DNA of 17,389 nucleotides, from contig JABURN010000236.1 of NCBI GenBank assembly GCA_014762585.1, positions 1 through 17,389 of the forward strand, written 5' to 3'. A program made the translations under genes and the position numbers. Numbering within the stretch: the stretch's first letter is position 1; each line of letters starts with the position of its first letter. The stretch is from Methylophaga sp. GTDB taxonomy: Bacteria > Pseudomonadota > Gammaproteobacteria > Nitrosococcales > Methylophagaceae. This document shows positions 1 to 8,337 of this stretch, one piece after another. A model generated the notes under the pieces. That model was not told where the DNA came from, did not search any database, and saw only the letters and a list, made by a program, of their open reading frames with translations.

Positions 1-1
1 G

Positions 2-874
2 CGACCGGATGATTCACCTTAGTCGCTGTCACATCCGAACGGTCAGACCTGGAAGCCACAGAACTTCGATAAGCAGTCCCACATCGAAGTCACGCTGATA
101 GAGGGCCTGACTCATTCCTATAATATATCCACTGCCAGACTGGGTATGGAAGTGGGTCTCGAGAATGTTATCGATACCATGGTCCGGCTGGGCGTGCGTC
201 GTAAGCTGGATCCCTATCCCTCCCTGCTGCTGGGGGCTCAGGGTCTGTCGCCACTGGAAGTCGCCACAATGTATCAGACCATCGCCGCCAACGGTTTTCA
301 GATGCCGGCCAGAGCGATTCGCACAGTGACTGACAGTGAAGGCAATGCCCTGTCGAGTTATCCGTTCCAGCTCAAACAGACGGTCGCGGCAGAAGATATC
401 TATCTGCTACAGACCGCGATGCAGGAAGTGGCCCGCAGCGGCACCGCGGCCAGTATTTACCGCAGCCTGCCCGGCAGTATCAATGTTGCCGGTAAAACCG
501 GTACCTCCGATGATCAGCGTGACAGCTGGTTTGCCGGTTTCAGCAATAACCGCCTTGCAGTGGTCTGGCTCGGTCAGGATGATAATTCACCGCTACCATT
601 CACTGGCTCTGGAGGTGCGCTGCGCACCTGGACCCAGTTTATGGCCAGTCAGCCGCTGGAAAGCTTTCACGCACCGACACCGGAAAACATTGAATGGCTG
701 TGGGTGAATAAGGACAATGGTTATTTATCCGCTGCACAATGTGAAGATGCCCGGCAGTTGCCGTTTATTCGTGGCACAGCACCACAACAGACAGCGGAAT
801 GTTATCTCAAGGCAGATGAGCAGGACGATCCCGTCAGCCGCTCAATTGACTGGATAAAGGACTGGTTTCGCTAA
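2..874 (+). CDS. mrcB: Penicillin-binding protein 1B, C-terminal part (partial, internal amber codon)
   Basis: This is the 3' part of a bifunctional class A penicillin-binding protein, a peptidoglycan glycosyltransferase/transpeptidase anchored in the inner membrane and acting in the periplasm. The window opens inside the transpeptidase domain. The SxN motif is seen as Ser-Tyr-Asn at 116-124, and the KTG motif as Lys-Thr-Gly-Thr-Ser from 494. The flanking text (PNGQxW near the start, LLGA, the WFAG block after KTG, a closing WIKDWF) follows E. coli PBP1b as I recall it. The Ser-x-x-Lys acylation motif and the glycosyltransferase domain would lie upstream, outside the window. The reading frame is open from base 2 except for TAG at 20-22, which falls inside conserved sequence. 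It aligns without a gap to a hydrophobic residue, so a point nonsense change or a base error is likely. Without the TAG this is an ordinary partial gene; with it, the gene is broken. A lipoprotein gene follows after 9 bases. Confidence 0.9.
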
Positions 875-883
875 GGAATGATT

Positions 884-1453
884 ATGCGCTTATCCTCACC
901 CCGCCTGCTAATGACAGGTGTTTTTGTTGCGATGATGGCAGGCTGTAGCATAGCGCCATCACAAGCCCCCAGAGCGCCGGTGGAAGACCGGGGCACTGAG
1001 GCCGAAGCGAGGCCGTCGCCCAGACCGGCACCGCAGGAGCCTGCATCAGAACCGGCTGTCGCCACACCGTTACCTGATTCCGGTCCGGCTGCGACACCGA
1101 GCCCCTCTCCGGCACCGGCACCACAACCGCAACAAAGTCCCGCCGTGGTGGCACTGCTCAGCGATGCTGAACAATCTCGTGATGCCGGTGATTACCGCGC
1201 CGCACAGGGTAGTCTGCAACGGGCACAGCGTATCGCCCCAAGAGATCCGGAAGTTTATTACTCCCTGGCCGTGACCCATATGGAACTGGAGGATTATGAT
1301 CTGGCCGAACAGGTTGCGCTCAAGGGCGTTTCTGTCGCTCAGGGTAATGCCTATCAGCTGCGCCGGCTCTGGCAATTGCTTGCCAAGATTCGCTTGCGTG
1401 CCGGTGACCCGGAGGGTTCACGTCAGGCGGAGTTGAAGGCGAACCAGTATTAA
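884..1453 (+). CDS. lpoP: LpoP-like TPR lipoprotein, probable PBP1b activator
   Basis: A 189-residue predicted outer-membrane lipoprotein. A short signal peptide ends in the lipobox Met-Ala-Gly-Cys, with Cys21 as the lipidated residue. Ser at +2 is not an inner-membrane retention signal. Residues about 24-85 are a Pro/Ala/Glu-rich, probably disordered linker. Residues about 90-185 form helical tetratricopeptide-like repeats (the DAGDYRAAQ and LEDYDLAEQ segments). In Pseudomonas, a TPR lipoprotein called LpoP is encoded beside PBP1b and stimulates it from the outer membrane; architecture and position here match. ATG 878 is also possible, but AAGGA at 873-877 would abut it, while the spacing to ATG 884 is 6 bases. 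The gene starts 9 bases after the mrcB stop, so co-transcription is likely. Its TAA shares the bases TTAA with the stop of the convergent kinase gene. The lpoP name is inferred from context and architecture, not from an alignment. Confidence 0.75.
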   Translation: MRLSSPRLLMTGVFVAMMAGCSIAPSQAPRAPVEDRGTEAEARPSPRPAPQEPASEPAVATPLPDSGPAATPSPSPAPAPQPQQSPAVVALLSDAEQSRDAGDYRAAQGSLQRAQRIAPRDPEVYYSLAVTHMELEDYDLAEQVALKGVSVAQGNAYQLRRLWQLLAKIRLRAGDPEGSRQAELKANQY

Positions 1454-4400
1454 TCTGACTCATTGGCCAGTGCTGAACGCAATTGCTGTTGTAAATCGGG
1501 ATAGGCAGCCAGTTGATGGTTAATGCCATTGATGTCGAATATCTCGAGTTTCTGCAGTAAGGCCTGCGCATAATCAATGACCGGTCGGAACTGGAGTGAT
1601 TCGCCAGCCTCTAGCAACTGCTCAGCAAAGCGCTGAATAGCACCGATGTTATTACCAGACTTTATCTGTTCCCAAGTCGCCGCATCATCATCCAGCCGCT
1701 GGAGCATTGCGGACAGACTGGCGCGTTCAGCATCTGAGAGTGACAATTCAGCTTCCGGCACAGCGATGGACTCGGTCAGCTGGTGCGGTAGAAAACGGGC
1801 CAGCGCCGCCAACAGGGCACTGTGCTTGACCGGCTTACGGACATAATCATCGAAATCGGATTTTTTTATCCGCTCAAAATCTTCTTTCATCACCGACGCA
1901 GTCAGAGCGATGATGGGAATATCCCGTTCTGCCTTGATTCTGGCAGCGGCTTCATAACCACTCATCACCGGCATTCTGAGATCCATCAGGATCAGATCGA
2001 CCGGCTCTGTCTCAAGCAGCTCGATCGCATTAAGGCCGTTACTGGCTTCGATAACTAGGATTGGGCTGTCCCGGAAATTCTCGCGCAGCAATTGCCGGTT
2101 ATTGGCGACATCATCCACCACCATGATTGTCGCCGGCTGAAACTGCAGGCTCAGGTCGCCAGATTGTGTCTGTTCGTCTGGCTCATTCGCTGCGATGCTG
2201 GCGACATCAACCTGGTTGAGCGTCACCGTAAAGGTTGAGCCAACCCCGGGCTGACTGGTGACCGTCAATTCGCCGCCCATCAGCCTGACCAGCCTGCTGC
2301 TGATCGCCAGCCCGAGGCCGGTACCGCCAAAGCGGCTGAGATCATGACTGCTGGTCTGGTTGAATTCATCGAATATCTTATCCAGGTCCGCTTCCGCTAT
2401 GCCTATGCCCGTGTCTTCAACATCGATTTTGAGATTCAGGCGACTGTGAACGCTGTCTTCTTCCTCGGTGAAGGCCCGCAACTTGACATAGCCAGACTCG
2501 GTGAACTTGACAGCATTCCCCATAAGGTTGAGCAATACCTGGCGGAGCCTGACCGTGTCGAGCATCAGACTCTCGGGAATAGCCGGCTCCACCTCCAGCA
2601 GCATATCAACCCCTTTCTGCTTGAGACTCAGGGCAAAGATATTGGCCACTTCCTGGAACAAACCATGCGGATTGGCAGGCGATTTATCAATGTCCAGTTT
2701 GCCCGCCTCTATTTTCGACAAATCCAGAATATCGTTAATCAACAGCAGCAGATCCTTACCCGCCGACTTAATCGTGTCAGCGTATTTTTTCAGACCCGGC
2801 TCTGTCAGTCGGGCACTCAACAACTCGGTAAAGCCCATAATGGCATTCATCGGCGTGCGTATTTCATGACTCATATTAGCCAGGAATGCCGATTTAGCCT
2901 GATTCGCCACCTCCGCCTTGTCCCGGGCTTCGCGTAAAGCCTGCTCCATCTCAAGCCGCTGGGTGATGTCGACGGCAATCGACAATAAGGCATTTTGTTT
3001 CTGGTACTGAATCGGAATCATCGATACCATCATCGAACGTACCTGGCCGTCGAGGCCCCGAAAAGCCACAATTTTCTGTTCGACGTACCCCTTCTCACGA
3101 ATTTCCGCCATCAACGCATCGCGCTGCGATTTATCCTGATAAAAATCCAGCATATTAAATTTGTGCAGTTCTTCCGCGCTGAGTTTGTAATCTCTCAGCG
3201 CCTGCGGGTTGACTGTGAATATCTTGCCGTCATAGCCGGTAACCGCCACCTGCAAGGGGATATAATCGAGCAGCGTCTGAGTCTGTGCCTCGGCCTCTTT
3301 ACGCAAACGCACCTCTTTTGCCAGTTTGCGGTTCCAGTATAGGATCACTACAGCCAGCAACAGGAACACCAGCAGAATCCGTACGATCAAGCCATAATCG
3401 ACCCGTGAAACGAATTTATGTTTGCCCCAGGCATCGAGAATCACCTGTTTCTCCGCCTGACTGATGTCTGCCAGCGCACGATTAAATAAAGAGACAAGAT
3501 GCGCTTTATCAGGCTGAATGCCGAATGCCAGCTTGGTGTTAAAGCCGGTCTGTCCCACTATCCGGATGTTGTTGATGCCCATCTCTGAGATGTGATAACT
3601 GGCTTGTGCCAATGTCGCCAGCAGTGCGTCCACTCTGCCGGTCGACACCGCAGTCAAACCGTCCTGAATCGACGCCACTTGTGTAAACGCAATATCCGGG
3701 TAAGCCTCGCTGATGGCAGGGACATAGCCGTAATCCCTGATCACCGCGATATTCTGATCGCGGATTTGATCGATGCTGTCGACATAATTCTCATGGTTGG
3801 ACATGACAACGACCACGGGGCTGGATAAATAGGACTGGGTAAACACCAAGTCCTCGGTCAGCTCAGAGTCACTGGTTTCCGACAGCACATCAATCGACCC
3901 GTTACGGGCCATCGCCACGGTTTCTGACCAACTCTCCGTCGGCACATAGATAATATCCAGCCCGAGCTTTTGGGCGATCAACTTGAGGTGCTCGGCCACA
4001 ATCCCGATGTAGTTTCCATCGCTATCGAAGGCTTCATAAGGCAACCAGTTGGGATCACCACCGAAACGAATACTTGGATTCGCGGCCAGCCAGTCTTTAT
4101 CTGACTGAGACAAAGTCAGTCCGGGGCTGACATTCGTCGAACGCTGCTTGAACCACCTTTCGTGAATAACGCGCTTTTCACTGATAGTAATGGCATCCAG
4201 GCCTTTCTGAATAATTGAAGCCAGGATTGGATCCGTTTTCCGGGTAGCCATATGAATATATCTGCTGCCCAGTTCCCGCGTCGAGCGCCACGGTTGAATC
4301 GTCGTAATCGCCTGTTTATCCAGTGCATAGACCATTACAGCATAGGTTTCGAACAACAGATCGGCGCGTCCCTCAAGCACCGCGTCTATCGCGTTGCCGA

Positions 4401-4983
4401 GCGTGTCGACTTCAACAAGCTCGAGTTCCGGGAAGTGCGTTTCAATCAGCTGGATATGCGCATCATCTTTGGGCACAGCAACCCGCAGGCCCGCCAAAGT
4501 TTGTAAAGAATCCGGGTTGAGATCATCGCGAATGAAAAAATAATCCAGCGTTTCGTGATACGCGCGGCTGAACTGCATGAATTTGAGTCGTGCCGGCGTT
4601 TTATACACCGCCGGTAACAGATCGACTTGCCCGCGACGAAAGCGCTCCAGATTCTGCCACCAATAGCCGGTCTGATAACTGAATTTGAGACCGGTTTTAT
4701 CAGCTATCAAGTCCAGGTGGTCGCGGGTCACGCCCTGGTACTGGCCCTGTTCATTGATAAAGTCGAAAGGCGCCCAGTCAAGTCCCGCTCCCACCCGCAC
4801 TTGCTGATGGGTTTCCAGCCAGCGTTGTTCATCGGCTGTGAGTGAGACGCTGATCCGTGATTGATAGCTGGGAACATCCGCCCATGAAACCGGGCACATC
4901 AAGCCCACCAGCAACCCCATAATGAACAGCAAAAGCCGGCACTGCCTGCTTTGTTGGTCTGGGATGCGCGGATACAGGGTCAC
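1450..4983 (-). CDS. BvgS/EvgS-like hybrid sensor histidine kinase with tandem periplasmic binding domains
   Basis: A 1177-residue membrane sensor kinase. Domains in order: an N-terminal hydrophobic signal/anchor (about 16-35); two tandem SBP_bac_3 Venus-flytrap domains (about 50-275 and 290-530), each opening with a VRVGA/IRFGG-like strand; a transmembrane helix (about 533-553); a PAS domain (about 565-685); a HisKA domain with the HEIRTPMN box and phospho-acceptor His706; a HATPase_c domain with an N box (NLMGNAVKFT) and G boxes (DTGIGI, GGTGLGLAI); a receiver domain with phospho-acceptor Asp1001 in LILMDLRMP; and a C-terminal helical region (about 1080-1177) in which I find no Hpt-type phosphorylatable His. 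The start is GTG at 4983, overlapping the TGA of the upstream response-regulator gene as GTGA. I see no strong Shine-Dalgarno sequence, so translational coupling is likely. The ligand is unknown. Tandem flytraps are typical of the BvgS/EvgS class, but this is not a proven orthologue of either. Confidence 0.93.
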   Translation of the reverse strand: MTLYPRIPDQQSRQCRLLLFIMGLLVGLMCPVSWADVPSYQSRISVSLTADEQRWLETHQQVRVGAGLDWAPFDFINEQGQYQGVTRDHLDLIADKTGLKFSYQTGYWWQNLERFRRGQVDLLPAVYKTPARLKFMQFSRAYHETLDYFFIRDDLNPDSLQTLAGLRVAVPKDDAHIQLIETHFPELELVEVDTLGNAIDAVLEGRADLLFETYAVMVYALDKQAITTIQPWRSTRELGSRYIHMATRKTDPILASIIQKGLDAITISEKRVIHERWFKQRSTNVSPGLTLSQSDKDWLAANPSIRFGGDPNWLPYEAFDSDGNYIGIVAEHLKLIAQKLGLDIIYVPTESWSETVAMARNGSIDVLSETSDSELTEDLVFTQSYLSSPVVVVMSNHENYVDSIDQIRDQNIAVIRDYGYVPAISEAYPDIAFTQVASIQDGLTAVSTGRVDALLATLAQASYHISEMGINNIRIVGQTGFNTKLAFGIQPDKAHLVSLFNRALADISQAEKQVILDAWGKHKFVSRVDYGLIVRILLVFLLLAVVILYWNRKLAKEVRLRKEAEAQTQTLLDYIPLQVAVTGYDGKIFTVNPQALRDYKLSAEELHKFNMLDFYQDKSQRDALMAEIREKGYVEQKIVAFRGLDGQVRSMMVSMIPIQYQKQNALLSIAVDITQRLEMEQALREARDKAEVANQAKSAFLANMSHEIRTPMNAIMGFTELLSARLTEPGLKKYADTIKSAGKDLLLLINDILDLSKIEAGKLDIDKSPANPHGLFQEVANIFALSLKQKGVDMLLEVEPAIPESLMLDTVRLRQVLLNLMGNAVKFTESGYVKLRAFTEEEDSVHSRLNLKIDVEDTGIGIAEADLDKIFDEFNQTSSHDLSRFGGTGLGLAISSRLVRLMGGELTVTSQPGVGSTFTVTLNQVDVASIAANEPDEQTQSGDLSLQFQPATIMVVDDVANNRQLLRENFRDSPILVIEASNGLNAIELLETEPVDLILMDLRMPVMSGYEAAARIKAERDIPIIALTASVMKEDFERIKKSDFDDYVRKPVKHSALLAALARFLPHQLTESIAVPEAELSLSDAERASLSAMLQRLDDDAATWEQIKSGNNIGAIQRFAEQLLEAGESLQFRPVIDYAQALLQKLEIFDINGINHQLAAYPDLQQQLRSALANESD

Positions 4984-6035
4984 GTCAACTGTGCGATGTC
5001 GAGAAACTTATCCACATTCGCAGTAAACAAATCCACCAGTTCCGGATCGAAATGACTGCCTCGATTGGCGACAATATAATCCACCGCCTCCCGGGCTTCC
5101 CAGGCTTCCTTATAACAGCGCTTGTGGGTCAGTGCATCAAACACGTCAGCGAGGGCGACAATACGTCCGTAGATATGAATATCCGACCCTTTAAGCGCTT
5201 GCGGATAGCCTTTGCCATCCCAGCGTTCATGATGCTGATGGGCAATGATCGCAGCAGACTGAATCAGGCGACGTCTGGAACCGGACATCAGACGATAGGC
5301 GTTACTGGTGTGCTGTTTCATGATCTCAAACTCATCCGGTGACAGGCGCCCCGCTTTGTGCAGGATTTCATGCGGCACAGTCATCTTGCCGATATCATGC
5401 ATGGGTGATGCATGATAAAGCGTGTCGGCATCGGCATCGGTGAGACTGGGATGTAATACAGCGAGAAGGGAGGAAATCTCAGACACCCGACGGATATGTT
5501 TACCGGTTTCGTCGGAGGTCGACTCCATCAGTTCCGTCAGTAACCAGATCAGCTCTTTCTGACTGTCTTCCAACTCCGACAACAGGCGTGCCTGAGCGAA
5601 GCGAGACTTGGTTTCAAGATCGATATTCTGCTGTTCCAGCCATTGACGGGTCTGAAACAACTGAACGTGGGTCCTGACTCTGGCCAGTAACTCGGCGCCA
5701 TGAAAAGGCTTGGTAACATAATCAACACCACCGACATCAAAAGCGTTGGCAATAGAGTCAACATCGGTGCGGGCAGTCAGGAAAATAATCGGCACATCGC
5801 GCCAGGCGGGCATGGCTTTGATCTGTCTGCTGACTTCAAAGCCATCCATCCCGGGCATCATGATATCGAGCAGAATCAGATCAAAAGCGGCCCCTTCGGT
5901 TTGCAGCATGGATAGAGCTTTGGGACCATCGGTGGCAAATGAAAAGTCGTAATTATCCTCACGAAGAATATTCATTGCCACCTGAATATTGTCGGTGACA
6001 TCATCGACAATAAGAATATTTGCTGCCGCTACCAT
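4980..6035 (-). CDS. Response regulator with HD-GYP domain, predicted c-di-GMP phosphodiesterase
   Basis: A 351-residue cytoplasmic response regulator. Residues about 5-125 are a receiver domain with an acidic pair at Asp11-Asp12, phospho-acceptor Asp57 in LILLDIMMPGMDG, Thr87 and Lys109. A helical linker (about 128-170) leads into an HD-GYP phosphodiesterase domain. Its key residues are all present: His180, His213-Asp214 with Lys217 (HDIGK), His242, and the HHERWDGKGYP block at 268-278. The expected reaction is hydrolysis of cyclic di-GMP, lowering the signal that promotes biofilm over motility. The start is ATG 6035, with AGGA at 6042-6045 six bases upstream. It is the first gene of a two-gene operon with the hybrid kinase, whose GTG overlaps this TGA. 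The kinase is therefore the natural candidate phosphodonor. That partnership is inferred from the overlap, not shown. Confidence 0.92.
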   Translation of the reverse strand: MVAAANILIVDDVTDNIQVAMNILREDNYDFSFATDGPKALSMLQTEGAAFDLILLDIMMPGMDGFEVSRQIKAMPAWRDVPIIFLTARTDVDSIANAFDVGGVDYVTKPFHGAELLARVRTHVQLFQTRQWLEQQNIDLETKSRFAQARLLSELEDSQKELIWLLTELMESTSDETGKHIRRVSEISSLLAVLHPSLTDADADTLYHASPMHDIGKMTVPHEILHKAGRLSPDEFEIMKQHTSNAYRLMSGSRRRLIQSAAIIAHQHHERWDGKGYPQALKGSDIHIYGRIVALADVFDALTHKRCYKEAWEAREAVDYIVANRGSHFDPELVDLFTANVDKFLDIAQLT

Positions 6036-6063
6036 GTCCGTTCCTAGACGCTTACTGCTCCCG

Positions 6064-6093
6064 ATTATATAAGCACAAAATCCATTCTGTACA
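6064..6093 (-). promoter_or_regulatory. Candidate sigma-70 promoter for the HD-GYP / hybrid kinase operon
   Basis: On the minus strand, a perfect TATAAT (complement of 6064-6069) lies 18 bases downstream of TGTACA (complement of 6088-6093). The latter matches the -35 consensus at four of six positions and is preceded by another T, giving TTGTACA. It sits about 28 bases upstream of the HD-GYP start, in the only spacer before that gene. The -10 match is strong and the -35 weak, so activator dependence is possible. Confidence 0.5.
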
Positions 6094-6173
6094 ACCGCAA
6101 TAGCAACTCCGGGGTCAGGCTGAGGCAGACAGTATCCAGGGAGAGCAAATCAGGGGCGTCTCTGTCATGCAGA

Positions 6174-6983
<810 letters not shown>

Positions 6984-7024
6984 TTAGCTTCCCTTATTCG
7001 TTATATTCAGTTGTCTGCTAACTG

Positions 7025-7059
7025 GGGTTCAGCATGGCAAGTATCTCCATCCTGAACCC
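7025..7059 (-). other. Hairpin in the dnaJ-dapB spacer
   Basis: An inverted repeat: GGGTTCAG (7025-7032) pairs with CTGAACCC (7052-7059), and inside it ATGG (7034-7037) pairs with CCAT (7047-7050) across one C-C mismatch. The loop is 9 bases. On the minus transcript it lies 22 bases after the dnaJ stop and about 40 bases before the dapB start. No run of U follows, so it is a poor intrinsic terminator. An mRNA processing or 3'-end stability element between dnaJ and dapB is more likely. Confidence 0.5.
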
Positions 7060-7081
7060 TTACCGCAAGCGGGCAACGGCC

Positions 7082-8197
7082 TCACTCAAAAAAGCGCTTC
7101 ACGGCATCCAGCCAGGAAGAATGTTTGGGACTGTGTTTTTCACCGCCGCCCTGAATATCCTTCTCAAACTGTTCCAGCAGTTCTTTCTGCTTCTTCGACA
7201 GCTTCACCGGCGTTTCAATAATCACGCGGCACAACAGATCACCAGTCGGACCACCACGCACCGAGGTTACGCCCTTGCCACGCATTCGGAACTGCTGACC
7301 GGTCTGGGTGCCTTCGGGGATTTTGAGGCTGGCTTTGCCTTCCAGTGTCGGTACTTCGACCTCACCGCCCAGCGCCGCAGTGACAAAACTCAGCGGCACA
7401 TCGCAGAACAGATTGGTGCCATCACGGGTGAATACATCATGACGTTTGACTGCCACTTCTACGAACAAGTCGCCAGCAGGCGCACCGTGCAGGCCGGCTT
7501 CACCTTCGCCCTGCAGACGGATGCGATCACCGGTATCGACACCGGCGGGCACTTTCACTGACAGGGTCTTGTGTTCCTGAACCAGGCCTTCGCCGTGACA
7601 GTCTGAGCACGGTTCTTTGATCATCTTGCCGGTCCCGCGACAATGCGGACAGGCCTGCTGCATAGTGAAAAAGCCCTGCTGGATCCGGACCTGACCGTGA
7701 CCGCCACAGGTGGTACAGGTAACCGGTTCGGTACCTTTCTTGGCACCGCTACCCTCACAGCTTTCGCATTCGACATTGACCGGGATGCGGATTTTAGCCG
7801 TGGTTCCGGCTACAGCTTCTTCCAGAGACAGTTCCAGACGGTAGCGCAAATCGGCACCGCGGAAAGCCTGCTGACGACCACCGCCAGCCCCGAAGATATC
7901 ATTAAAGACATCACCGAAAATATCGCTGAAGCCACCGGCACCGCCACGGCCGAAACCGCTGCCCATAGACTGATCGACGCCTTCATGACCGAACTGATCA
8001 TAAGCCGCACGCTTCTGGCTGTCGGATAAAATTTCGTAGGCTTCTTTTGCTTCTTTAAACTTGGTTTCGGCTTCAGCATCATCCGGATTACGGTCCGGGT
8101 GATACTTCATCGCCATGCGACGATAGGCTTTTTTGATTTCGGCCTCGGTCGCCGTTCGCGAGATACCCAAAATCTCGTAATAGTCTCTTCTGGCCAT
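7082..8197 (-). CDS. dnaJ: Chaperone DnaJ (Hsp40)
   Basis: A 371-residue co-chaperone that delivers unfolded substrates to DnaK and stimulates its ATPase. The J domain (about 5-70) has His33-Pro34-Asp35. A Gly/Phe-rich stretch (about 78-110) with repeated DIFGD-like segments follows. The zinc-binding region has four CxxCxGxG repeats: Cys144/147, 161/164, 183/186 and 197/200. The C-terminal substrate-binding domains complete a full-length type I DnaJ (E. coli 376). I chose ATG 8197 because the protein then begins [10 protein letters not shown], the usual DnaJ N-terminus. The frame is open a little further upstream, but only to a TTG with nothing to support it. The gene follows dnaK on the same strand after a 140-base spacer rich in hairpins. 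The AGAAG at 8199-8203 is too close to the ATG to be a good ribosome site; GGGG at 8210-8213 is a more plausible one. Confidence 0.97.
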   Translation of the reverse strand: MARRDYYEILGISRTATEAEIKKAYRRMAMKYHPDRNPDDAEAETKFKEAKEAYEILSDSQKRAAYDQFGHEGVDQSMGSGFGRGGAGGFSDIFGDVFNDIFGAGGGRQQAFRGADLRYRLELSLEEAVAGTTAKIRIPVNVECESCEGSGAKKGTEPVTCTTCGGHGQVRIQQGFFTMQQACPHCRGTGKMIKEPCSDCHGEGLVQEHKTLSVKVPAGVDTGDRIRLQGEGEAGLHGAPAGDLFVEVAVKRHDVFTRDGTNLFCDVPLSFVTAALGGEVEVPTLEGKASLKIPEGTQTGQQFRMRGKGVTSVRGGPTGDLLCRVIIETPVKLSKKQKELLEQFEKDIQGGGEKHSPKHSSWLDAVKRFFE

Positions 8198-8202
8198 GCT
8201 TC

Positions 8203-8220
8203 TTGTTTTCCCCAAAACAA
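8203..8220 (-). other. A/U-rich hairpin just before the dnaJ start
   Basis: TTGTTTT (8203-8209) and AAAACAA (8214-8220) form a perfect 7-bp stem around a 4-base loop, which reads GGGG on the dnaJ message. It ends 5 bases before the dnaJ ATG and places the only G-rich ribosome-site candidate in the loop. It also uses the same bases as the U-rich tail of the neighbouring terminator-like hairpin, so the two could be exclusive. Any role in dnaJ translation is inference. Confidence 0.4.
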
Positions 8221-8254
8221 CAAAACAGGCGCCGGTCTGACCAGACGCCTGTTT
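8212..8254 (-). terminator. Terminator-like hairpin between dnaK and dnaJ
   Basis: AAACAGGCG (8223-8231) pairs with CGCCTGTTT (8246-8254), a 9-bp GC-containing stem with a 14-base loop. On the minus transcript the stem runs straight into a T-rich tail (TTTTGTTGTTTT). This is the form of an intrinsic terminator or attenuator. It sits only 25 bases before the dnaJ start, inside what is normally one operon. It may stop part of the transcripts and so keep DnaJ below DnaK. Confidence 0.6.
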
Positions 8255-8268
8255 GTCTTGTTAGTCCT

Positions 8269-8329
8269 GTCCGTCAGTGGTGATGTTTACTCGGGTAGAC
8301 ACGTTATTCTCCCCATCACCACAACGGAC
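8269..8329 (-). other. Long stem-loop directly after the dnaK stop
   Basis: GTGGTGATG (8277-8285) pairs with CATCACCAC (8314-8322). Beyond a small internal loop, GTCCGT (8269-8274) pairs with ACGGAC (8324-8329). This gives 15 base pairs in all, around a 28-base loop. On the minus transcript it begins 8 bases after the dnaK TAA. No U-run follows, so it looks like a protective or processing stem rather than a terminator. Confidence 0.55.
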
Positions 8330-8337
8330 TTACAGGA

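Noticed and set aside
2344..2937. Plus-strand open frame of 197 codons opposite the hybrid kinase
   Set aside because: It lies wholly within the HisKA/HATPase coding region, which is intact. No family resemblance or ribosome site is seen.
6036..6173. Possible terminator after dapB
   Set aside because: Only a GACAG/CTGTC pair with a loop of about 30 bases is seen, and no U-run follows.
7034..7561. Plus-strand open frame of 175 codons opposite the end of dnaJ
   Set aside because: It starts within the dnaJ-dapB hairpin and reads antisense through a certain gene, with a random-looking product.
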